This document shows positions 49,738 to 59,263 of a stretch of 64,000 nucleotides of DNA, one piece after another. The position numbers and the translations under genes are program-made. The notes under the pieces were generated by a model that worked only from the letters and a program-made list of their open reading frames with translations, had not been told where the DNA came from and ran no database searches. Each line of letters begins with the position of its first letter. Position 1 is the stretch's first letter. This DNA is from Hsuehochloa calcarea (Eukaryota; Streptophyta; Magnoliopsida; Poales; Poaceae), in the NCBI GenBank assembly GCA_036346395.1, contig CM070615.1, forward strand, positions 21,633,282 to 21,697,281. Reading direction: 5' to 3'.

Positions 49738-50848
49738 GATGACTGAAATGGTTGCTTATTCTAGAATTGTCTCTTGTGAAAATTGCCCTAAGCTTACAAT
49801 TGAGATTGAAGCTTTAAACAAGACTCTTGAAGAGAAAGCTAAAATTGAAAGATCTATGTCTCTTACTGCTTCCAAGAAAGTTATTGATTCTTCCTCTTGT
49901 ATGTTGCATGCTGAAATTGAAACTGCTATTGGTAAGATACAAGAGGCTTTTAGAGTCAAATTTAAGGAGCAGTTGAATAGGATTGGATAGTCCTATTGTG
50001 TGTCTTGTGAGGCTCTTAAAGTGGAAATGGATCTTCTTAAGATAAAACATGTTGAGGCAATCGATTCTAAAAAGTGCTCTAATTGTGGAGTTTTGGCAAA
50101 AGAGAACGATTACCTCAAAATGACTCTTGAGAAGTTTTCTAGTGGGAAAAAGAAGCTCAACTTGATTCTAGATCAATCCAAGGTGAGTGTGAAAAACAGT
50201 GGCCTAGGTTTTAAGTCCCTAGAGCTTTCCAAGAATCTCTCACCAAAGATTGCTAGAGTTGTGAAAAGTGGTGTGGTTGAGCAAGAACCTTCTTTGACTT
50301 CAAAGGTTGTTCCTAAATCTGTAGGTTCTGCTCAATCTCCTTCTAGCAAGAAAGGTGTTTCTGTCTCACCAGTACGGACCCCTCAAAAGGTCAAGTACAA
50401 TTGCACCTTCTGCAAGAAAGAGGGCCACACCGTTGAGTTTTGCTTCCGGAGAGCAAAAATTGAGAGGAAAGAGAGAGTGAGCATTTTGAGATCCATTAGA
50501 GGAGTCTCTTCTTCAACTGTAATCTCTAGAGCCGGGCAGCCTATTCAGCGTACCACATATAGGCCTAGGTTCGTAGAGAATTTTGTTGACTCTTTTGGCG
50601 GGTCCAGGCAGCAGGTTGGTCTTGGATATCGTGAGGATAGACCACGGGTAGCACCTAGACAGGGGGAGTATCGGTCTTTTGGTAGATCGTTTTGGAGAGG
50701 TCCAGGTGGTGCTCATGGGCATTCTTATGATTTTGTGCCTAATCATTTTTCTGCTGCTTCTTTTGCTATTCCCAGGCCTCATCCATCTCAGTACTGGACT
50801 CCTAGAACTTTTATCTCAAATCCCAGTACTGAGGCTTGGATGTTTTGA
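49738..50848 (+). pseudogene. Sirevirus gag, second part (coiled coil, second zinc knuckle)
   Basis: The gag frame resumes exactly in phase after element A and one TSD copy. One TAG stop at 49988-49990 interrupts it. It encodes a Lys/Glu/Leu-rich segment (IEIEALNKTLEEKAK), then basic and Ser-rich sequence, and a second CX2CX4HX4C knuckle (CTFCKKEGHTVEFC, 50402-50443). It then has a Gly/Arg/Tyr/Phe-rich tail ending at 50848. With the first part it spans 900 codons including two stops. No protease follows. Confidence 0.85.
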
Positions 50849-52237
50849 GGGGGAAGCTGCTCTTTGTGCATTCATTGTATCATAATGCATGTTTCATTTC
50901 ATTTGTCTTGCATTGTATAATAAAATTAGTGGAGCTTTGATTATTATCCTTGTATGACTTGATTTCATCTTCTATACCTTGTCATATCAAGTGATAGTCT
51001 GCTAGACTTCTTTTATGGCTTTTCGTGTGTGGCTTAGCTTTTGCCTTGCTAGCTTTATATCTCTGAGCAAATTGAATCAAATCATGTCTTGTTGGATCTT
51101 GTGACTAGTTTTGCTCTAGTGATCCTCTTATGATTCTTGCCATGTCTTACAGGTTGAATTGAGTCTTGAACTTATTTTGAGATGAAAAATGAGCTTTTTA
51201 TCTTATTAAGTTAAGCAAATGAAAAATGAGATTTTCTGTGCGAAAAAACTGATCTCACCAATCCTTTCTCATGAGACGGCTTGCCATTGCACTAGGCATG
51301 AACTCAGGGGGAGTTTTAGATGACCTAGACCACTCTTTTAAGCTTATCGCTTGAGATGGTCGCGGCAAGGCTTGAGATCTAGCACAGTAAAAAATCCTTT
51401 TAGGAAAATGCTCAAAATGCTAAGTGCTTGAGTTTTGCTTCAAAAGAATACTCTTGATGCTCAAAATGCCTCAGTTCTTGTTTTGAGTCTCTTTTTGCTT
51501 ATAGACATGGCTTGACTCATTATTGGTTGCTTTTAGTGAAACTTTGACATTGAGCAACCTTTCATGATTTTAATTCTGTTAATCTCAGATTGCTGCTATC
51601 TGGGTTTTAGCTTTGCAGTACATGTTTTGCCATGATTGAATATAGCGTCTTCTCTTTATATGGCTTGGTATATGTCTTGTACTGTCTACATAGATAATGG
51701 TCATGGCTCCTTTTGTTAAATTTCAAAAATAAAGTCATTTCTTCATGCTCGTTCTTGTCCCATGCATCTTGATGAATTCATTGTCAAAGGGGGAGAAGGA
51801 TTGAAGAAAATGCTGCTTTGGAGCTTTTGGTTTACAGAAGGTTTCATATATAAAAGAACACACACACAAAAAAAAATTTGTGAACCTTTTGAAAATTTGT
51901 GATCATAGTGAGTTGAGTCTCTGGGTTTTATTGCCTTTTTCTGATTTGAATTGCAATTCAAGAAGACTCACAATGATCAAAGGTCAAATAGAACATATTG
52001 TCTTTCATATGGACCCTAGTGAGATTTTTGGCCATCTTCTGGAATTTGAATCCTTTTGTGCGTTCATTGCCTTATCTCACTTGCCTATACTATTCTGAAG
52101 CCAGCTTGGTCGGTTCCTAGGCTTTTTCTTGCTTATGGACCAAGTTGTGCCTTTATGCGAAAACGGCGATTTTTACTTTTCAATTTGAAAAACCACATTT
52201 TCTGGAAAATTGCAAATGTGTTCATCAAGGGGGAGAT
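50849..52237 (+). mobile_element. noncoding 3' tail of Sirevirus-like element with repeated purine tracts
   Basis: No pol reading frame exists here. AAGGGGGAG-like tracts occur at 50847-50856, 51305-51313, 51786-51800 and finally at 52227-52236 next to the LTR. Multiple such tracts between the last ORF and the 3' LTR are a known Sirevirus feature. Confidence 0.8.
52227..52236 (+). promoter_or_regulatory. polypurine tract of Sirevirus-like element
   Basis: AAGGGGGAGA one base before the 3' LTR start. Confidence 0.9.
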
Positions 52238-54133
52238 TGTGGATATCGTGAGTATATGTGCACGATCTCAGGATGATGAGTCAATTGGCAATGGCTTTGT
52301 TGGTTTGCAAAATCTCGCGTTTTCGAGGTTTGCTTCATCTTTGTCGGACCACGAGCGATCGGCCGGCGTTGTGGCGGTCGGACCGCTTGGTGACGATCCG
52401 GACCGGCGATGGTGGCGGTCGGACCGGCTGACCTAAAAATGGATTTTGGGGCTAATCCAAAAATAAGTTGTGTAGGCAAGTGAGGGGAGTCTCCTGGATG
52501 TGGTCCCATCATTTTTGGAGCTCCCAGTCAAATGTTCTATTCGTTTGAAATTTCCAGAAGGTTTCGGAATTTCACGCTGGAATTTTGGCTAAGTCTTTTT
52601 GACCGGTCGACCGACCGTTGTGGGAAGCGGTCCGATCGCTGAATCGGTCGGACCGGCCTTGTGGGCGATCGGGCCGGCGATGACTTGGAGGTTAGCCAAG
52701 TTTGCATTGAGATGATTTTGATTGTGTTTATTGTATGAACTTCAATGCTTTATTGATGTATATTCCATTGCGGAGCTAACGTGGGTCAAGTTGTGAAGAA
52801 CTTGTTCCCGGAAACGGTTTGTTTGTCTATTCTTTGTGCGGTGGCTTGCGAGTCAACGGCGTCAGCGGTGAGTGGATCGGGACTACGCTTGGAGGCGAGG
52901 TCGAGCGATCGGGGATACGGGTGAGGTCGTGTGACACAAGCAAGGTGCAGGATGGGCAAGATGGATCGAACGGGTGTTTCGGAACAGCTGGTTGGATCAG
53001 GCGGTGCGGATATCGGTGCGAGTCTCTGGGAGGTTCCGATGGGATTCGGACAAGAGAGGCTTGGCGACGCGATGAGAACCGTTGATCAACCTACACGTGG
53101 TGAAGCAGGCGATTGCTTCAATAGTTATGTGTGTGTGGGTCCCATGTGTAAGTGACCCCAAAAGTGGAACCCTAGTCCTCTCCTATAAATAGAAGGGGGG
53201 AGATGTAAAACCCTCTTGAGGCATTCATTTGGTTTCCCTCTTGCCTTTTCTAGGGTTAGGGTTTGGAGAGGAAGAGAGGGAGAGATTGTGTGCTCCTTGG
53301 GTGAGCTCTTGTCCTCTTTGTTGGAGTGGCTTTGTAAGCATCTTGTGAGATCAATCAATCTTGTGATGCTTGCTTGAGAGATCATTTGTCTCCTCTTTGT
53401 GTTCTTCTCTCATTTGGATGAATTTGGTGCTTCCTTGATTCAAGAGTTTATGGTTGGTCTCTTGACCCATTTTGTCTTGCTTTGATGTGTGGGAATTCTA
53501 CTAGAATCATCTAGACCATCAACCCCCACAAGCAAGTCTTGAATCAAAGATTTTCATATTTCTAGGGTTTGTGCACTTCTTTGTTAAACCCTTGAGAGAT
53601 CGATTCTGCGAAGTGGATCTGAAGGATCGTCGCTAGAAATAGGTCTCCAATATCATTAGGAAGGTGTGCTCGAAATTTGGTCAAGTTTCATTGGGTGAAT
53701 CAAAAGTTGGATCAAATTTCGTTTTGGATTTGGGTAGGATTTTTCAGTACTGGACTCTACCGGTCCGACCGGTGTATCAACGGCGGTCCGACCGCCCGTA
53801 TATTCGATCATTGTTACTAGGGTCGAACCGTGTCCACCGGTCCGACCGCCAGATTAGTTGCTTGGTCGATCTTTGGTTGACCGTCGGTCCGACCGCCGTG
53901 GTAGCTTGGTCGACACTTTGTGCCCAGATCAACCCTTTGAGATTAAGTCTCCACATTTGTGTCGTGTGGTTGTCGGGGTTTGTCAAATTCAGCACAAGGC
54001 TTCCGCTCTGTGCTTACTGATCTTCTTAGCTTTCATAGCTAAAGGAGTAAAGTTCGTGTTGAATTTGCTTTAGGCGAGAAAGTTGTGAAAGCACCTTTTC
54101 ACCCCCCCCCCTAGTCGCCTTTCCGGTCCTACA
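52238..54133 (+). mobile_element. 3' LTR of Sirevirus-like element
   Basis: Same ends and length as the 5' LTR, with TATAAATA at 53184-53191. Palindromic segments at 52370-52430, 52600-52685 and 53750-53915 differ from the 5' copy far more than the rest does. Confidence 0.97.
53184..53191 (+). promoter_or_regulatory. TATA box of Sirevirus 3' LTR
   Basis: TATAAATA in the same context as in the 5' LTR. Confidence 0.55.
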
Positions 54134-54231
54134 CCGATCAATGGCCCACGATCGCGTGAACGTTCGGACCGGTCGAAGGTTCCTTCGTTGTGAGCCGTCC
54201 ATCTCTAGATCAACGGCCCACATCTATTTGA

Positions 54232-54254
54232 ACGTTCGGACCGTCCGAACGTTT
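54232..54254. repeat. 23-bp perfect palindrome in B 3' LTR
   Basis: Arms AACGTTCGGAC and GTCCGAACGTT around one central C. The 5' LTR copy (29125-29147) differs at one CpG by C-to-T. Confidence 0.95.
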
Positions 54255-55109
54255 CCATTCGCGTGGACCGTTGGATCTAAATCCAACGGTGGGGTTTGTG
54301 AGCCGCTGGAGCGCGCATTGTTCCGTGGACTTGGACCGTTGGATCCAAGATCAACGATCCAAGTCCGTCCACATCGTTTTAATTTTGAATTTTCCCGAAG
54401 AGGATTATTGGTTAACTGAAAAATGCAATTGACTTGTAAAATGCATAACTCTTTCATTTAATTCCTTTTCGGTTGATTCAAATTTTGTTAGTTATGTTTT
54501 TAACTAAACTTTAATCTAAAAATGGTTCTAACCTCATTATAGCTCCAGAAATTTTTGCGAAGATTTTAGTTGCAATGAATAGTAGCATTTATGATTTATG
54601 AGGCTGAGCAGATTTGTTTTGCTCATATCTTTTGCATTCAGAATCCAAATTAATTGGTTCTTATTGCTAAATTCCTTATAAAACATGCTCTTGCTACTGT
54701 AAAATTTTCAAAGTATTCGGAGAAAGTTTGCTGTTGAGTCTTTTTCGTATTCGTCGTTCTTATCGATTCTTTTTCGCTCTTTCGTTAGGTTCCAACGATT
54801 GTGCTAACCACGAGAGTGACCCTCAGCAACAGTTTGAGCAGCAGCAACCAAGCAAGTAGTTTGATCATGTTAATCCCAGTATTTTTCAAGTCTATTATAT
54901 TGTTTGCAACTTGTATGTATGCATTGCTATGTTGTGTTAAATTATGATTAGCGGATCCTATAGTTGCATAATTTGTAGGAATTGATTATCCTCTACTACC
55001 ATGAGCCTAGGTTATTTGCTGTGATTTGAGTTCGATGGATGAGCTCTTGTCACTTAGTAGATTGCGATTTGAAATTGCTTAGAAATGCTTAGTTTCGGTA
55101 GTAATGGGC

Positions 55110-55132
55110 GATCATCGATTTAGTCGATGGTC
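55110..55132 (+). other. hairpin in B 3' LTR
   Basis: GATCATCGA and TCGATGGTC around TTTAG, one G-T pair. Confidence 0.75.
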
Positions 55133-56541
55133 CTGATCACACAAATATAATTATTATTTCTTTATGTCCAGCACTTGTACTTTGTTATTTTGTAAAGTCA
55201 AAATCTGAAAATAAAAAATTGATTTAGACTTGGGCAAGTGGTTGGATGGTGGGTTATTGGGTTTGTGAATGTCTTGCCTAAGTAAACAAGGACCGAACAT
55301 CTTGTATCACACTCTCCAAGCAATTTTGCGTGCTAACCACGCGAGAGGGATATGGGACCTCTCTTGACTGAGTACTTTGGCGTGTGTTATCTCCGAGTCG
55401 CAGGAGGGGGTTGTGTGTGTGGTGTGAAAAATGATCTGTGTTATTGTGTTGGGTGTGCGGTGGTGGAGATTCCGGGTAGGTTCTCCACCTCGAGGGGCAT
55501 CGTAGTTGTCCAAGGCTTTGCCCGTGAGGGGCAGTTGACCGAGGCTTTACGATGACTACGACATAACGTATGTGTTTCTATCCATGCGGGCGGCTCATGA
55601 TTAATGCATAATATTGAAAATGTCTCGTAGTACTTAGCCGTGCCGACATACCTTAGGAAGTGTGCTTAATAGCTTGGTAAAAAGGTGGTCTGGCGTGTGG
55701 GTACATTGGTACACCCCTGCAGGGATAAAATATTCGAATAGGCTCGTCCTAGATTATGGACACGCTTGGTTAGGTTTTGCAAGAGTTAGACTACAACCTT
55801 TTAAATTAAAATTTGACTTGGTTGGTATGAATGGGTAATTCATGCTATTGTTGTGGTGACTGTGGGTTTAGTCACTTCCAGGATTGTTGTTGTCCTCTAT
55901 CTATTGTTATTATTGTTGTCATTTACTGTTATTTGAACATTAAAAATAGATTTATCAACTTGCTTTTAAATGTACTAAATTATTGCAAATAAAGATTGCT
56001 TTGTGTCGAAAATAAAACATACAGCCTCCACTCAAATAAGCTTGCATGTAGCATATGTATAGGTCTGTTACTCTACACGTAAGTCTTGCGGAGTATAATT
56101 TTTGTACTCATTTGCTTTGCTTAACTATTTGTTGCAGAGGAGGAAGGTGAGCCCCAAGGGCCTCACTTTTGTGAGATGTGCTGCGGGTTTGACGACTAGC
56201 TTGGCGGTCCGGTCGGTTGCCTTGTGGTGTAAAGGCACACTGATTGGCTCTTTTATTTATCGCCATCTTATGGCATTTCGCTTCCGCTGTCTGTTTAGTT
56301 ATTTGTATAAATTTGGCCGGTCGGCCTCTCTTTTGTAATAACTATCCTTTATTTATATTAACTTCGGTTTATTCTTGTGCTTGGTTCTATGCGAATGAAT
56401 GGAATTGATGCACGAATTTTGTAAAGGGTGTGTATCTGCATTTAAGAAGTATACATGTCTCAAGACACGGCTATTTTGTTTGTGATGCTAGGGTCAATTG
56501 GTGACTAAGCATTACAAGCCTAATAATCCGGGGTCCTCACA

Positions 56542-56945
56542 CGTGTGTCGGGCGTTGGCATGACTAAGGTGGGCAATGCCGGAGAATGCGAGGCAGAGTG
56601 CTAGCGTGTAGGTCAGGTGCGACGGTGCTTGGCCGGAGGAAGAGGGAAAGTTGGGTGGGTGGAAGAGGTGGGCCATGTGGCTAGGCCGAGTCCCACGGAA
56701 GAAAAGATAGAAAACAAGAAAACAAGAGACAGGTTGGGCCGGATGGATTTTGGCTCAGACCGGATTTGGGGTTTTCATTGTCTTTAGTTAGGTTTGAATT
56801 TTGTAAATGGTTTTCTTGGAAATTCAAACCTTGAGAGTGTTTCGAATAAAATATAGAGAAAATTGAATATCAACAAGATGATTTTTTTTTTGAAAATTGC
56901 ACATTTTTACTCATTTGAACTGAAAGTGAATTTTGGGGTGTTACA
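56542..56945 (-). mobile_element. LTR fragment I, minus orientation, target of B
   Basis: Its right end read on the minus strand is TGTAACACCCCAAAATTCAC, an LTR start. It continues with a GGCCCAACCTG/GGCCCACCTC-rich segment like that of the D LTR. B ends directly against it, so B was inserted in this LTR. The rest of it is missing, probably lost with the 5' end of B. It sits in the pol tail of F. Confidence 0.65.
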
Positions 56946-57150
56946 ATTTTGAGGCATAAGACACTGAAGTATGTCGAGGTGATCTGGTCACATCAAACCA
57001 AATGAGAAGCGACTTGAGAGTTGGAATCTTGCCTGTGCGAGATGTAATCAAAGTTGTTCTTAACGGATACATGCTAACTGTTGTTAATTATTTTCTTTGT
57101 TATTGTTTTCGAGTAAAATAACAGAGTAGAATTCGGGGTTGAATTCTTTT
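56946..57150 (+). pseudogene. pol C-terminal tail of element F
   Basis: LRHKTLKYVEVIWSHQTK, a TGA, EAT, another TGA, then ELESCLCEM: the chromodomain-like end of a gypsy pol, homologous to 47270-47360 of A. Both stops fit TGG-to-TGA changes. Confidence 0.8.
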
Positions 57151-57162
57151 AAGGGTGTAGAA

Positions 57163-59263
57163 TGTAATATTCTTTTTAATTATTAAGTGTTAGAATTAGA
57201 AATCTAGAATTTAGGGAATAAATTCAGAATTTAGGCGACTTGGGGGGAAGAATTGGGCCTCTGGCCCATAGCCCAATCGAACCCGAGTGGGTTTCGGTAT
57301 GGGGGAAGGGGGAGCCGGCTGCCGGCCCACTCTAGCTGAGTTGGTGTTGGATTCGACTAGGGGGAAGCCAGCTGCATAAAAGGAGGAGAGGGAGGGGCAG
57401 GCCGAACCCTAGCTAGGCGCCCCTCCGTACCGCATGCCTCCTTGCGCCCTACCCTTGGCCAAGCCCCTGCCCCTTGAAGCCTCCCAACACCCTGCCACGC
57501 TCTTTGCTGAGCCGCTTGCTACTAGTGGCGGTGGTGGTGGTTGTGAAGGAGGAACCAACAGGAAGGAGAAGCAAGGAAGAGGAAGGAAGAAGGAAGAAGG
57601 GGAAGGGAAAGAAGGGAGGAAAGCTAGGGTAATGAGCTGATCAACCCTAGTTTAATATTAAATTGATGATTATTCATGTTTGAGATTAGTTTGGTCGTGG
57701 GGATTGGACGTTTTGGGATGCCATAGTTCGGTTAATTGTACTACAGAACCTTATGGAGGATTTTGGGTTATCACCGTCGATATTAATGTATTTTCCATGT
57801 TTGGAAAGTTGTAGATAATTTCCTTAGATTTCCATATAATCTAAGATCATTAAATTTGGATACACGAGAAAAAGTTATGACCTCGGGAGTATCGTTGTCC
57901 AGAACTCCGTCGCCAATGATAACAGTTGTGTAGATTGCTTAATTACGTGTATTAGAAGTTGGAATTTAATTATGGTCATAACTAGGTTTATATTGATAAT
58001 TCTCTGTAGTTTCCAGAGGTGTATGGTTTACTAGTTTTCATATTGTTGAAAAATAGTTACGAAATTGTGAAGTTTGTGGTTCTATTAAGTTCCAAAACAA
58101 CCTTCGGAGTTGAAAACAGGGGATTAGATGGCAAAATCAGAGGATTTGCATAACTAAGAAATTGTGAAAAATTTTGTGTAGATTCCAGAAAATATAGAAT
58201 TTACTATATTTGGAGTCTAGAAGTAAAAGTTATAGTCATTTGATTACCAGGACAACGGCTACTTTGTCTAGTGAAGATGGATTTAATGCAACAGTTTGCG
58301 AGTAGGAGCGATAACGCATTTTTTGATGATTGTTTATTGTTGTGTCATATTTTGAGTTGTATTATAGATGTTTGTCCCAGGAGTGTTGCTTCGTGTTTGG
58401 TGCTGCCTTTGCATCGTCCTGACTTTCGAGGCTAAGAGGCAAGTGCATGGCAAAGCTGTAGACACTGATTTGTTTGCTGTTGTCTTTAACATTACATTGC
58501 CATGATATATATTTATGCTTGATATGCTTATTTACATGCCATGATAATGTTAATGAGATGATGACGATATTACCACGATGATGACATGAGAGGATGATAA
58601 TGGAGTATGTTGGTAAGTAATGGATTAAATGGCATCTTTACATCATGTGCACAATCATTGCCTAATGGCTATCATCTACGGTGATCATATGATATCTACC
58701 TCATTGGTAGAGACCCCATGGGAATGGATAGATCCCCTGTCCTTTCTTGGATGGGCTCGAGGAAGGGTGAACACTGTCGCGGGTGTTCACTCATGCTATA
58801 CCGATATGACCAATGAGATAAGCAAATGAACATGTAGAATAGTGGTGCATTGCATTAATGAAAAGATGATGATGAGCCTTTAACACATGAATGGTGATGA
58901 TATTAATGATTATGGTATTTAAACTGTTTGATTATTATTTTATTAACTACTTGCTGAGTTATGGACTCACCTTTGCTCTGTTGTTGCTTTTAGGACATTG
59001 ACGGTATCATGCATGGAATGGAGTAACACATGAGCATCACATGCAAACACTACACTTATACAAATTATACTAGTGTGCTTCAATTAAATATAGAGTCATG
59101 GTACTTCCCTTCAGGTTCTATTAGGCCTGATTTATATTATTAGATTGATGGTTTGAAACTTTGGCTGATTGAATTATAGTTGATTTACCATAGTTTGATT
59201 TATTATCACTTGCTTGATTTATTATTACTTGTTGCCATCCAATGTACGCCAGGGGGGGTTATA
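57163..59263 (+). mobile_element. 3' LTR of element F (about 2.1 kb)
   Basis: It starts TGTAATATTC after the polypurine tract AAGGGTGTAGAA (57151-57162). Landmarks match A in order: a leader rich in CCCTAG, GGCAAGTGCATGG near 58440, the stem-loop at 58767, and GACTCACC near 58970. The 3' end is put at GGGGGGGTTATA (59263) by comparison with GGGCTGGGGTGTTACA of A and E. This boundary is uncertain and no TSD can be tested. Confidence 0.65.
58767..58790 (+). other. stem-loop in F LTR
   Basis: GTGAACACT pairs with GGTGTTCAC around GTCGCG, followed by TCATGCTATACCGATAT. The counterpart in A has the same loop and altered arms. Confidence 0.85.

Larger units (their letters stand above)
37550..54133 (+). 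mobile_element. Sirevirus-like Ty1/copia element, non-autonomous, TSD CCGAT
   Basis: LTRs of 1895 and 1896 bp are flanked by CCGAT at 37545-37549 and 54134-54138, so it is a complete insertion. Internal parts are a primer site, a long gag ORF with two zinc knuckles, and a 1.4-kb noncoding tail with several AAGGGGGAG motifs. The tail, the palindromic LTRs and the UBN2-type gag are Sirevirus (SIRE/Maximus) hallmarks. No protease, integrase, RT or RNase H is present. Without element A nested in gag, it is about 7.9 kb. Confidence 0.93.
35598..56541 (+). mobile_element. 3' LTR of element B (4.36 kb net), split by a Sirevirus
   Basis: It begins TGTAACATCCCAAATGTGG after the polypurine tract and ends CCGGGGTCCTCACA at 56541. 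Excluding 37550-54138 it is about 4.36 kb, in line with the two B solo LTRs (4.04 and 4.22 kb). The Sirevirus sits in the palindrome-rich part. The flanking five bases CGTGT (56542-56546) cannot be matched because the 5' end of B is lost. Confidence 0.95.
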
